Under the pieces are notes generated by a model that worked only from the letters and a program-made list of their open reading frames with translations, had not been told where the DNA came from and searched no databases. Source: Wolfiporia cocos (taxonomy: Eukaryota > Basidiomycota > Agaricomycetes > Polyporales > Phaeolaceae). From it: a stretch of DNA of 64,000 nucleotides. Shown here one piece after another: positions 10,919-23,711 of the stretch (the first letter of the stretch is position 1; each line of letters starts with the position of its first letter). The stretch spans positions 806,001 to 870,000 of the forward strand of contig JACCLO010000001.1 of NCBI GenBank assembly GCA_029448655.1, given 5' to 3'. The position numbers and the translations under genes are program-made.

Positions 10919-13900
10919 TCAATGTTTCGCAGCACTCGTGACAAGGCGGATGCCCCCACCTGGCGACACGCCCGCGTCCTCCTCGTCCGACTCGCGGTGC
11001 CACAGGCTCTCGCTCTGCTCGCGGTCCTCGTCCGGCTGGCCGGACGGGTACCGCCGCCCGCCCGGCGAGCGCCAGAAGTGGTGCGCGTGCCCGTGCGAGA
11101 GGCGCCGCGGGGGCGACGTGCTCAGGCGGCGCTCGGGGCCCTCGTCGGGCGAGCGGACGAACGCCGTCGACGGTGGCTGGTCGAACGGGTCGTACGCCTG
11201 CGGGTGGTGGTACGGGTCGTCAGTGCCGACCATCGGCGGCGCGGAGCGCAGGCCGCCCTCCTCCTCGATGCCCTCGAGCGAGGGGTTCACGGGGAGCGTC
11301 AGGACCTGCGTGTCTGTGCCCTTCGCGTCGGACTATCCGGAACGGGATCGGTCAGCATGCGCGCCACCAGACGGGACGGCGGGAGAAACAGGAGGACGGG
11401 GCACGTACGACTTTTGCGGGCGGGCCCAGCGAGTGGTGCGACGCGCTCCGCGTCTCGTGTGTGACCGAGTCGTCGCCGGAGCCGCGGGCGGGGTACGAGT
11501 GCACGAGTTCCTGGTCGCCGAACTTTATCGTCTGCTTCCGCACGCTCGGGCGCGGGCTCGTCGCGATCCCGGGCGGCACGCTCGCCATAGACGCCTTGTC
11601 AATGTCCGTCTCCGCGCTCACGTCCGCGCTCGACGGCACTGGCGCATCCCAGAGCTGGTGGCGCTTGAGGCCCGTGAGGTGGTCCGTGCTGCTGTGCCCG
11701 CCGCCGGGCATCGTGCCCGGGATCGGCGGCGCGACACTGTAGCGCGAGCGCACGCTGCCTCCGCGGCTTGACATGCTCATCCGGTGTGCGCTGCGCGCGC
11801 GGATCACGCTCCCGACCATGCCGAACCCGCCGCGGAGCGCGTCCATGCCCGGGTCCTCGACCGCCGCGAGGTTCTTCTCGTCCATGCCCTCCGTGTCGCG
11901 CTTGGCGGCCTGCAGGAGGATCGTGCTCTTCCGGTCGAGCACCTTGATTTGTGTCGGGTCCACCTTGGACAGCTGGAGAATCGTGATTCCGAAGCAGATG
12001 ACGACAAAGCCCATCACGAGTGTGATGATCTGTGTCGCGCTTGCCTTGAGCCCTTGGAAGAGCACAATGGTGGTGAGCATCGAGAAGAACGTGACTGCAG
12101 GCGTTGTCAGCTGCCATTACGTGTGGCGATGTGTGGCACGCACATATCACGTAGTATGTGGGGGTGACTGTGGCTTGTCAGCATATACGTGCGTAACAGG
12201 TAATGACAACATACCCATTGCTGTGCGGGACGTAATCAGTCAGACATGAGTAATGCATTGATAATCAAGTACGTACCGGTATTGAAGAGCGCCAGCGCCT
12301 TGTTCAAGTAGTATACCTCTGTAACTGAGCATTTCGTCAGTGGTGCTCCACAACACCGCTTCGATTCACTCACTCAGCGTGATGGCGATAAACGCCATAA
12401 GGAAATAGATGAACCAGTGCTTGAACTGATATCATACGCGTCAACGCAAAGCCCAAAGCACAGCAGCCGCAAGAAAGGCCTGCCTGGTTATCCCCCATAG
12501 CCGTCGTGACGATCGCGGAGCCGAGGCCAGTGGTGACGCTGACACTGATACCCCCGATCATGCTGCACACCATAATGTACCACAGCATGCTCCTCGTGCC
12601 GTACCTAGCAGCCACGCGTTAGCACGCACACGCGCCGAGAGGGCGGGCGGACATACCGCGGCGCAAAGTAGAAGACGATCACAAGCGACGCCACGATAAG
12701 CAGCGAGCCGTACACGAGGAAGCCCGGGGCGAGGAACATGCTCTGGAACACAACGATCTGCCCGACGGACGCCTCTTGCGGGCCTGCATAGCCCCGCGCG
12801 CGAGCGGGCACAGTCAGCGGGCGCGGGAAGCACAGTCAGTGAGCGGGCGTACCGTTCAGCGCGATGATGACCGAGCCGATCTGCGGGCGGGGCGTGAGCG
12901 GCGGGGCGCGGACGGGACGGAGCGCTTACGATGCACAGACCGCAGCCTAGCCAGCCGAAGAAGCTCAGCTCCTCGGCGAGGAAGAAGTGGGAGAGCATGG
13001 CGCAGATCACGACGGAGAGCGCGCCCATAGGTGTCTGGGCGCGCGGTTAGTGCGGCACGGCCGGGCACGCGTGAGGTGGCACGTACGACGACGATGGCTT
13101 CCACAAACGCGTATGCTGCGCAGGTGTCAGTGAGTGGCTGGGAGGATGTGCTGTTGCCGTACCGACGAAATTGCAGATCTCGCCAAGGATCATCACTGTG
13201 GGTCGCACGATGTCAGATTAGGGACGCAAAGGCCGGCAGAGGACACAAGCAGCAACCAGGCTTTACAGACGAGAGATGCGAGAGCCAGCATCAGAAGCAG
13301 CTGGCTTGACAGGCAAGGACGATAGCAAGGGCAAGCTCGTCAATGATATCCCAAATGCCCCGTATTTCAAGCAACAGAGTTACACAGTGGCAAGATTCCA
13401 GAGCCGCATCGTCACCAGTGTTGACCCCGAGACAATCAACCAAGACGCGTCAGTGACGGAAGAGCGCATAGGCGGTCCACAGCAGCATAAAGATATGCCC
13501 TGAGACAGCCATAATTACTGAAAAAGTATACCATGCCTCGTCCAATTGTCCGCGACAGGTGCAAAGTGTGGTCGCTGCCTGTGGAGCGTGATAGACGCAT
13601 AAGCACTTACTGATCATTCCTGTCCACCATAGCGGCTGCATGGCTGTCAGAGCTGCGCCCAAGCGCGAATACGCGTACCACGCACCGACTTGAGGTATGC
13701 GACGCCCTCGCCTGCTACCATGCCCTTCTGCGACCTGATCAAGCCCTTCTTCTTGAACACGAAGCTGGATCCGATGAGGAGACCGCTAGTGATCGCAAGA
13801 ATCACGCCCACAATCTGCAGGCCATGAAGCACAGCATGAACACGCGAAACGCACTATCGCCGAGGCGCAGACGAACCTTGAGGTTGCCAGGAACTGTGAA

Positions 13901-13987
13901 CGAGCCAGACGCGGCGGAGGAGGACGCAGAGGCAGCAGAGGAGGTCGCGGACGCCGCCGCCGACGCGGTTGAGGTGGCGGGAGCCAT
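10919..13987 (-). CDS. NIPA-type magnesium transporter (DUF803)
   Basis: Multi-pass membrane protein of the NIPA family, which mediates Mg2+ uptake in animals and plants. The start is at 13987 (MAPATSTASAAAS, an Ala/Ser-rich leader). A GT...AG intron joins VPGNLK to IVGVILAITSGLLIGSSFVF followed by KKKGLIRS, the typical first membrane segment. Downstream, MGALSVVICAMLSHFFLAEE and LSFFGWLGCGLCIV (about 13028-12930) are the signature of the third and fourth segments. More hydrophobic exons follow (12800-12290; ATQIITLVMGFVVICFGITI near 12040). The C-terminal tail (11950-10919) is long, hydrophilic and Ser/Pro/His-rich, stop at 10919, as in many fungal members. At least ten exons are likely. Family assignment is firm; the transported ion in fungi is inferred. 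Confidence 0.85.
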
Positions 13988-16900
13988 TCTACGGAAAGTA
14001 TTCTATGATACAATAGAGTTGAGTGAGCCCGAGCCAGCAGGATAGAGGCAGGAATCCAGGACGACTATGAGCGGGGCAGAGAGCCTCGTCCTGGTCCTAA
14101 TCGGTCAGTGTTGCCACCCGGCCGGCCATCGGCATGTCCGCAGTGCCACAGCCACCGAACCCGCGCACCACCTGCCTGCGCCACCGAAACTCCCGGCGCC
14201 GGTCGCCGGTCTCCGGTCTCCGTCCGCTGAGTCGTCTCTGCTGAGTCGACATGTTATATTCCACTGCTTGCTCGGCCGCACAGAACAACTACAATAGCCC
14301 TCGGCAACACTGATACACCATATCAATACCACATCACTCACGACGATGATATCTCAGCAGTTTCCTGATTGTTAGGCCCCACGCTATGCGGTTGCTGTCT
14401 TCACGGATGATCACTTTGCTGCAGCTGGACAGCTCTGGCCTAATCGACAGCACGCAAATCTGCTTACCACGCTCAAAATCAGTGGGCCCGGCCACTGTCA
14501 CATTACGCGCCCGGATGTGTCCATTTCCAAATTATTGGCGACACAGCTTGACTATCTGACGTCGCAGCTCACACAAAACATCAGCTATTGGTTCTCGCCT
14601 CTGAGCATCGCTGCACTCACATATCTGCAATGCACTAACGGACCCTCCGGGCTTTGGCCTCGCTTACAGTTTTTTTTTCCTCACCCTTGTGCGCCGCGAC
14701 CCTTAGCGACTGTCTTGGCTCGCGCGACTCTGGTGTGTTTCTCACCGCACAAAAAGAATTTGCAATCGCGGCCAATGGTCGTACACCCTGCAGCACCACG
14801 TCTAGCCTGGGATAATTCGCTGTCTCGGTGGCAACAAACCCTGCTGCATGTTTTCTGGTGCCACCCTGCAGGGACACGTCCACTATGGCTTAGAATGTCG
14901 TCGCCATTACTTCTGCTACCATTCCCCACCTCACCGTCGACTTAGCCGTCCGCGTTTCTGTATTCCTGCGCTGACGTTGACGGACTAGGACTAGGACTAG
15001 GCGATGTCATCGACAGCACATTTGATAGCCGTTTAGTGCACGCGCTCTTGCTCTAGGCCTGCGTTTCTCATTCCGGATTTTGATGGCAACTGCGAGTTTG
15101 ATCCTTCGCTGCACGTCATGGCCCGCTATCTCCGCGTGCCAACCAGCCTCGTGCTTGTAACTGTGCTATCCAGGTCTGACCCTGGATATTCTGCCGTGAA
15201 ACTGGGAACAAATCTCACCTAGAAGTTGTCTCGTCCTTTGCCGCGTATGAAAAAGCAAAGTTGTGCAAATCAAACATTCTTTCTGATAGCTGCTACAACG
15301 CAGCAAGCGTCCTCAAAGCAAGTTGGACGCCTCACCCGCACCCGCCTTACCTTACAGCACAGCCTCGCGCACACAAATACTCCGTGCGGGTAAGAGTTTC
15401 GCAAAGTGCAGCTTACGCTGGGGCTCGTTCGTTAGGCGCCTCGCGTCTCAAGCTGTTAGTCAACGCTCAGCGTTTCACGGGGTGTCCACGGGGTGTGCCA
15501 CGGCTTCGGGGAGCGCTCTTTCCGTCCTAGTCGACGAGACGGAATGCGATAAATCGGGCCGCAGCAGCCTTTCCCATGCGCGGAGCAGCTGGCAGTCTTG
15601 ACGGTCACGAGCCCCAATGTCCACAATCTCAAGGGGATTTGACACGCAAAGAACAATGCAGGACGTGTGAAGGAGCTGTCTGCAACAGTGCTCTGTCTTG
15701 TGTACCGCCCGGCCCAAGTGCTCATGTGTGCGGACCTTAGACTCAGCGTTTGTGGCCAATGCATCATATGATCAAGGTGTGCCGCAGCATCGTTGACAGC
15801 CTGCTTCGAGTACAACTGTTGCAGATATCACGCTAGAATCGAGTACGCTCTGTCTCATGTCGAATGGAATCGCGATGAAGCCTATCGCTTTCGGACGGAA
15901 CCCTTAGGCATGTCGCGTGCGCCACATATTGCTATATTCTATAGCTGCATATGGCATTTTTGCTTCCGGCGGTTCTGGTCTGTTGACCCCAGTGCCCTGC
16001 CAGATATCACGTTGCGCACCATGTGATGTCCAGTGTCTCGGGGTAGAGCGATATAGGCAACTGCTCGAGGAGGCGCAATGCAACGACGGTTGGTGTCCAA
16101 TCGCGGACGGTATGTCTTGGCAATTCACGTCGACAGGCCTAGGGTTGAACGTTGAATGCTGACACTGCAACTCATTATCGCCGAATCGCTCCGCGATAGG
16201 GCGATAAGCGGGAGTACGAGCAGACGATAAGCAGGAGCTCGAATAGGCGAGAAGACAGTACGACTCGGCATTTCAAACGAAGATGTTTTTCCTGGGCGAG
16301 CCAGCACGAGGTCCAATTACACATGACTGCTGAAGCGATTGCTCTTCGCCGCCTCGTACCGCGCAATCTCAAGAAATAAGCAATAAGTGAATATTCAGAC
16401 ATTGCACCGTGGCGCAAGCCTTTTGTCTCGAGTTCGCATTTAATACCAATGCACTCCACAAGATTGGAGCCGACACGACGAAGGCGTGCAATGTAACTCG
16501 GATGAATACCGACATACGCAGTACAGTGACTGATAGATCGTACCTTAATCCGGACATGGCGCTGACTTCCAAATGAGACTAGTCCTTCTCGCACAATCAA
16601 AGTCCTCACTGCGTTCTGACGAGAGCGCATCGAAAGCTACCACACGAACGGCATCGGATTGGGTACGCTGAACTTTCACAGGTGAATGTGCGGTACGGCA
16701 CATTTTCAAGGCTCAGGGCACCGGCCTTTGGTATAGGGGCAACACCAGCGATGAAACCGACCCGCAACTAGGGTAGACAATCCGTCGAAGTAGGCTATGG
16801 CGCTTCAGGAGGCGACCTCTCCTCCCCTGACACATTTTCTATGAACGCGTGCTGTTCGCACATCATCATCGACCTTGGAGCCGTGGACGTTGAAGAATTC

Positions 16901-17250
16901 GGTGTCTGAAGACATTGATGAAGCTACGCTTGGCGACGACCGTTCTCTATGCAAACTACCTCTCTAGCGGTTAAGATGGCTGATTCTGCGACCAGTACCG
17001 CCTTCCCTCTCAGAACGCATCCCTGAGGTATCATCGACATAGTTTTGATCACGACACGTGGGGCTCTGCAGACCTATCATTCACACAGCGTACAATCTCC
17101 CTGGGTATAAATTTGCATCAGCTGTACACATTGCATGCGTGGGATCTCTCCCAACGACTGGTCGAGAAGAATCTGCTTCTGCTTGATGCTTCATTTTTTA
17201 TACATTCCACTGATCAGCACAAAGGTCACCACGCTAGCTCAGATGGTATA
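13988..17250. other. Gene-poor region, nothing recognised
   Basis: Only scattered short frames are seen, none with a family signature or supported splice sites. The first few hundred bases are the promoter side of the magnesium transporter. A minus-strand frame at 16175-16630 (151 codons, basic) is the longest but has no further support. Confidence 0.5.
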
Positions 17251-17750
17251 GTATGACCGATTTCTGCGACTGACGACCCTTGATTGTTGTGTTTTCAATG
17301 CAGTCTTGGTTTTGAAATGCATCACTCCCTCTGCGACCAAACGGTGCAAGCATCAGCCACTCTTCTTCCGAGCATTATTTGCCAATTTCACCCGAGACAT
17401 GTTACTGTTCGCCTGCCAAATGGTCTTCTTCCGATTGCTCGCCGTCGCAGCCCCTCCCCTTCCTCGCCACTTTGCACGTCATGGATCCAGCCCTTTACCC
17501 GGAAAAATATCACGGCTGTTCGTCGTAATGCGTCATATCCTCGAAACTCTGCGTTTTACATTGGTTGACGTGAGATTGGATGCTTCACGTAGTTTGTCAT
17601 AGTTGCTGTTTGTGCCGTCGATTATATTGAATTCAATCACTCCTAGTCGAAGAAACCCCCATTGGAGTTGCTTAATGCCGTTGAATTTGGACGTTGGCTC
17701 TCGGATATGATGGCATGGATATTTGCGAGCCGGGCAATTTCAATCGATAT
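17250..17750. repeat. Partial diverged copy of the 18-19.8 kb repeat unit
   Basis: The segment from about 17535 to 17745 resembles the end and downstream flank of the unit at 18.2-18.9 kb: actctgcgtttta...ggttgac, tagtttgtcat and gcaatttcaatc recur in the same order near 18850-18905 and 19085. The upstream half (17284-17590) has an open frame with a hydrophobic stretch (RDMLLFACQMVFFRLLAV), with no family recognised. It looks like an older copy of the duplicated block. Confidence 0.45.
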
Positions 17751-18184
17751 GCGCAATCTGATACGGTTGAGGCTTGTAATTGTCCGGGACTGTCAACGTC
17801 ACCCATGTTGGAGCGCACAATCTGTCGTGCCGACGCTGCGCGGCCCCGCCCGCATCAAGGACCGACTTAGTACGTTTATAGTGTCTGTGCCTTTCACATT
17901 CCGGATCGATACGTTTTTGTGGCGTCCCTTAGCTACCGTAGTCCTTATCTAGTGACTTAGCTGCCCACTACTGTTTTACCGCCTTTCCGTTTCGTCCCGC
18001 ACGTTTCGCTGGCACCGTAGATTACTTATACCGCTGCCTGCATCCGCTGACCCTCCGAGAGTCTTGCACTCTTGCCCGAGCGCACCGTACTGAGGACATA
18101 CGTCGTCTACCTACAGGTATTCGCCATAACACGCACGCGCTCTCATAACACATACACAATTTGGACCTGAGGCCTGAGATGGGC

Positions 18185-18905
18185 ATCTGCATAATTTATA
18201 GCGTGAAATAGCTTCTTCCGGTCTGGTCTCGGAATGGCATTTGGACTTGAAGATCACGGTACAGCGTGCGTGTATACTCATTTTCACACCAGACGTTTGC
18301 TGATGGCTTCAAGGGTTGCATAATCTCATTTTACACCTTCATTTGTATGAGCAATACGCTCCAGGTCTCGGTTTTGTCGAAAGTTCAAGTCCCAACCCAC
18401 CTGCTCTGCAGCTGTACCTGTACATGTCCCGTGATATACTACTTGAATTGGACTTTACGCTTATCTTAGTATATATACTCCGCCAAAAACAGAAACCAGC
18501 GCTCGCTCCTCTTCCACTGACCATCACGAACATCGACCGGTATTGGTGGGTGACCGGTGAGTTGTGAACGTGTTCATGTTTGCCTCACAAATATTGCTTG
18601 TCGCGATCGGTCCCAGGTGTACCCGACGCTGCAGCTGGCAATCGATAACCTGGCGTCCACCCCTTGCACACAAGTGCGCAGCTCTAGCTGAACACTTGTG
18701 TGTAGGGTGTGGAGTCAACTCCGTCGATTCGTCCTACAGCGAGTCGATGATCTGCCCGCACGCCCAGCTTTAATCTGCCTCAGTCTCCTCAAAGACAAGT
18801 CGCTCCGTCTGTGCCGGGTCCTGAGCGCGAGCGCGGGCATCTCTTCGAGACTCTGCGTTTTATTACGTTGGTTGACATGTGATTAGATGCTTTATGTGGT
18901 TTGTC
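18185..18905. repeat. Tandem duplicated block, copy 1
   Basis: Colinear with 19080-19790. Landmarks in the same order in both are ttccggtctggtc, ccagcgctcgctcctcttcc (with small changes), tattggtgggtg, the segment cgacgctgcagctggcaatc, gggtgtggagtcaa, and gggtcctgagcgcgagc. The two copies have many substitutions, so the duplication is not recent. No complete gene is recognised inside. Confidence 0.75.
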
Positions 18906-19079
18906 ATAACTGCCGTGTGTGCCCTCATAGATGAGGTGCAGTGCGCGATGGTTGCTTTGAAAACCACTACAGCTTCAAGCTTAATTGCACATGGGATCGA
19001 TCACGCCAAATCGTAGATAAATCAACCTATCGGCGCACCTGACATGATGCATGATGGCACATATTTGCAAGCCAGGTGA

Positions 19080-19790
19080 TTTCAATCCCTGATCTGAGGT
19101 GGTGGACTTTCCGGTCTGGTCCCGGAATGGCGTTCTGGTAGCTATAGGAGGAATTGTGGCGTGGTATAGCATGGGATACACTGATTTTCACGCCAAACGC
19201 TTGCTGATGGTGGCAGGGGCTGCATTTTCTCGTTCCGCGCTCTTACCTGTATAAGGAGCACGCCCGAGTCAGTCCTTCACAATTACACGGCAGGCATGTG
19301 CGGCTTTATCCACAAGTTCAAATCTCAACCCACCTGCAGGCGCTGGAGTCTGTCTGTAGCTGTGACAGCCCGTGATACTACTTGATTTGGACCTTATCTT
19401 AGATACTCCGCCAAACACATGTACAGAAACCCGCGCTCGCTCCTCTTCCACTGACCATCACAGACACCGACAGGTATTGGTGGGTGCCGATGAGCTCTGA
19501 CTGTGTTCATGTTTGTCTCACAAACATTGCTTGTCGCGATCAGTCTCAAGTGTATCCGACGCTGCAGCTGGCAATCGACACCCTGGCGTCCACTCCTTGC
19601 ATACTAGTGCGCATCTCTAGCTGTGCACTTGTGTATAGGGTGTGGAGTCAATTCCATCGATTCGTCCTACAGCAAGTCGATGATCCGCTCTCACACCACG
19701 GCTAAGAGTCTCCCCAGTTTCCTCAAAGACGAGTCACTCCGTCCGTGCCGGGCCCTGAGCGCGAGCACTTGCAACGCGTCCGATGCGCCT
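19080..19790. repeat. Tandem duplicated block, copy 2
   Basis: Partner of 18185-18905, offset by about 900 bases in direct orientation. A frame starting at 19505 (VHVCLTNIAC, SQVYPTLQLAID) stays open in both copies, and most differences inside it fall on third codon positions; see the findings. Confidence 0.75.
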
Positions 19791-21714
19791 CCTTTATCCA
19801 TGCCTCCAGTTCCTGCGCACCGCAGGTTTCCTCTGACATCTTCATCACTTTTCGAGATACAATTTTGCTTCCATGGCATCTTGGGCATATCGTTCGACAA
19901 GAGTTGATCCGGTCATCTCTGAGTTGGTCGGGTGCCCGCAAGGCAGAAAGGCAGAGGTGACTCAGTGCATTAGGACAGGACTTACGCGAGCAGGGTGCCC
20001 TCGTGGGCACAGCCAGACAGACCGGTGCACAGCACAGTACAGCGCGGTTTCCTATTCCCCTGCTCCTCGGCAGCGCGGCATTCATTCGAGCAAGGTCAAC
20101 GGCCACGAGCGATACACGTATATAACCAAAACAACACAGCCAATCGCAATTGCAGCAGGACTCCCACGCTCTCGTCTCTATCCCAATGCATACTTTCATG
20201 ACGGAAGCTCGAAACGCGGAGGCTACTGCTAGTGGCCGGGTTGGATGGGAAGCCAGTAATAGCATCGCTTCCACAAAAGATCTCCGCGCGCCCCTACGGG
20301 TCTGCGTGCGAAGCTTCTACCTATCCCACTGTCTCATGAAGCCCTTGCGGCGATGGACTCACCAACGCTGCTAGTTAAACACATTAATGTATTGTCAACC
20401 CATCGCGCGTCTTCCCTGTCAACCTGCACGTCTCCTCCGAGAGCGGCTCCAACAGCGTGGAGCACTGGAGCCGCAATACGGCTAGGATAACAAGTTATGA
20501 TAAGCATCATCTCCCTCATCTCGGTCTTCATGTCCTTTGACGGTGTAATTTAATGGCTTATCTGAGACGTACTGGCTAGATGGCGCAGCGCATGTCAACG
20601 GAGGTCATGGTAAGTCAGCTACGGCCACGTGGTTTGGGTTCAATGTTCAGTAGTATCAACGTTCAACGTTCAACGTCCACAACGACAGTTGACTTCTATT
20701 CCATGCAGGAGCGTGAGTGTATGTATACACACAGAAGGCATATGGCAAGCCCTGTTCAAGTACATCAATCCGTTGACGATTTGCACCAATTAGATGTAGA
20801 GTACATGCACAGATGGTTATGTATTTTCCCATCTATGTTGCGATCGAATTAAGAATTTATGGATGTCTATTCATGTGTATGCTAGGATCTACCAGCTGTA
20901 GAACACACCCTTGTCCTTTCATCTATGTCTGGGAGCAATTGAGCGCGCGGGCAAAATGTCCAGTCCATCTCATTTCTTCTTTCAGTGCGTAGCGTCTTCG
21001 CCTGTTGATTCCTTGAATACAATGTCTGCTATAGATTTTGTACCATCGCGCTGCTGTGTCTACTCAATACATCATACATATTTTGCTGTATAAGCACGTT
21101 AACCACTACGATACCGTGGTGGCACTGCGGGAAAGACAAGCACACCCGCCCTGTTGCTTTTTATATTTCCATTGCATAATTTGTTGCCGGGATTTGAGAT
21201 TTGCATACTAATTTCTGGCTCATCGCTGTTATTCAGCTGCAGGATATTCATGTCTTCTTCCGAACGGAATACGTGCACACATACCGCACACTACATGGCA
21301 ACTCTTGCGTGGAGTATTGAGCTCCCGTAGCAGAATTGGTCTTACTATACACGTTGCAGCTTGTTCGCATAAGAGCCAGGAATGGCGCGTATTTGTGCCT
21401 CTACGATTCACCATCTGCGTCTAACTAAGCTTCAGTGCTAGACTATTTTTTACTTAACGGTACTCTTCAATTTACCTCGGATGTTTTGCACAAATGCTTA
21501 TGTTCCACGTCGTCATCAATATGATCAATAGAACATATATAGATACCCTTAATGATGATTGCGATAAATCCTACTTTTGCTACACTACGCTTATAACATT
21601 ATGCGCATTGAGAGATATTATTTCATAACGGGGTCTATATAAGCTTTTCATAAGTTTAACGAATTAGAGCAATAGGGAAACTGCTGTTTTCCGGAACGGA
21701 TGAGCACCATACGG
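19791..21714. other. Gene-poor region, nothing recognised
   Basis: A 183-codon minus-strand frame (19723-20274) is Cys-rich but has no family signature or splice support. The rest becomes AT-rich towards 21.6 kb, with no supported gene. Confidence 0.5.
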
Positions 21715-21942
21715 CTACCGGGTGGGATGGAAATGGGTGTTCACGACGTGAGATTTCAAGGTAGTTGCAGAGGGATAATCGTCATTATGGCACTGTGTGT
21801 TGCCCAGGGACCATTGGCAACGGCCGCCAGTCGAGATTTGGTGCACCGTGTTCAAGTGATCAAGAAATGTTTGTCGAGTGCCTGTGACTTGCGTATTGCA
21901 TCCATTCCAGCGACAATAAACGGTTTTGTTTCCACCGCACAT
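21715..21942 (-). CDS. Small protein with two C2H2-like fingers
   Basis: The 75-codon frame starts at MCGGNKTVYCRWNGC (ATG at 21942; it is open 26 codons further upstream) and ends at a TAG at 21715. Two finger-like blocks are seen: C-x4-C-x13-H-x4-H (CRWNGC ... HLNTVH) and a looser C-x8-C-x13-H-x4-H (CQWSLGNTQC ... HVVNTH). Small proteins with CxWxxC-type fingers are common and expanded in Agaricomycetes. Nucleic-acid binding is inferred from the fingers only. It may be a full small gene, one exon of a longer gene, or a relic, since it sits alone in a gene-poor stretch. Confidence 0.5.
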   Translation of the reverse strand: MCGGNKTVYCRWNGCNTQVTGTRQTFLDHLNTVHQISTGGRCQWSLGNTQCHNDDYPSATTLKSHVVNTHFHPTR

Positions 21943-22020
21943 GGAGATTTCGGAAGCTCTGAGGGAAAGAAAGTATACCGTATTAATCAGTGGGCAGATG
22001 GTCACTCGGGATCGGCACAA

Positions 22021-23711
22021 ACCAAAGCTATATCCGCGGGAAGCACGTTATGAGGCGACGACAGTAAGGAGCTCTCAATGCTCACAACGTTATGCACGAA
22101 GAGCGGATGGGTTATGAGTTTTCGATGTTGGCGAAAGTCACCTCGTCTGCGTCCTTATAACTCTTCGCAACATTTGTCGTGACTGCGAGACCTGACCCGA
22201 CCACAAGGGATAGCTATGCAGAAAGCCAAAGGAAATACTGATACCGAGTCTCCGGTTCAGCAGCAACCAACAGTGTCAGTAGTGAGTACGCCACCGAAGA
22301 GATCGGAGACAGGAAACCCCGGACATAAAACCCGAGGTTGTGTGCAAAGCTCCGTACGCTCATAGGGAGTCAGCCTTACCTTTACGCCTGTGATGTTGCA
22401 CAGACGGCTGTACGGATACGCGTATGTGTATGCGCAGAGTCATGCAGCGTGGAGATCGCAGTAGTAACGAAATGATGACTCGCGTCAAAATATAGCGCGC
22501 CACGCCGCGAGAGGATGGATATACAGATTGTCTTCAGATAAGCAGCTCTATGGCGCACGACTGAGATGCAGAATATCGTACCGGATCACATAGCAGCGAG
22601 AGTGATTACTACGGAGGGCGTTCGACGAAGACTGGTCCTTGCTCTTCGCAATCAAGGATTAACATGAGCGCTGATAACCTTGCAGTGTTCTGTCAGATGA
22701 TCCGTATATGTTCATGGAAGTTGGTTACCGATCGAGGCTCGACGCAACCGACTGCAGAAGACAATAGTCTTCCAATCATCATTAGTGCGGTTGGCCCACG
22801 GATATCCGGGCATAGCCTCGTGAATATATACATATCCACAGATACCCATCAGCGTGCGGATTTGGCGTGACGCTCGTTGCATTGCACAATAGGCGATCGG
22901 TCCGACGTCAAATGAATATAGTGGTCCCCTAAATTGTGACTTGACGGCGGCTGACTATAACTAAAAGGTGAGTCAGAGTCATTAGTGTCATTAAGTAGGA
23001 GAATGTAAAGAACCCCCAAGATGTGGCACGGAGTGGCAAGACTACAGCGCTAGAGCAATTAGACGCTGCTATCAGCAGTGCAAAATGGCGGAAGCGAGAG
23101 GCATTACTCGTCAATAAAGCATTTTCCCGAATACGCCACAGGCTTCACTTGTAAAGTCCTGGTACCCAAAAGAGACGGCCGACCAGGAATCAAATGGATG
23201 GAATTGGAAAGCAAGATAGCGGAAGTCATTCACAACCCTCAATACGATCATAGCTGATTTTATCACTGAGATTATACGGGCAGAACACAGTCCACATTCC
23301 TCCAGGCTCGACAGTGCGCGGAGAAGGTTGTAATTTGGAATTTCCGCGGAGCATAAACCTCAGCTGAGACGAATAAAAGCAGAGCTCAAGTGCATACACA
23401 AGTACCATTAATCACGAACACCGTGTTAATCCGCCGTGCTAATCACACACATAGACGGGGTGCGTACCGTAATCTCCCGTTCAAGATGTCTGAGAGGTCG
23501 TTGGCGGTAGTAAGATCGAACAGGTGAAGCAATCCAACTTTCGTTTGAACTCCTCCAAGAATCCATGTATTTCAGGTCTGAAATGACGACAGTTCTACAA
23601 TTGTCGAAGGAATCCCTTCAGCACCCTGCCCGTCACCGCCTCAATCCGCGCACACAATCCTGTTTGAACGCACGTCAGCCGCATTCATCATAACGAAAAC
23701 TACTCATATGC
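22021..23711. other. No gene recognised
   Basis: Short frames only. Nothing with a family signature is seen on either strand. Confidence 0.5.

Noticed and set aside
10521..11771. 416-codon plus-strand open frame
   Set aside because: It lies antisense to the GC-rich C-terminal exons of the NIPA transporter, which have family support and correct splice sites.
17228..17260. tRNA-like A-box (gctagctcagatggtatag)
   Set aside because: No B-box or pairing arms follow within 100 bases.
19723..20274. 183-codon minus-strand Cys-rich open frame
   Set aside because: No signature, start context or splice support, and it overlaps the duplicated block, where the frame is not kept in the other copy.
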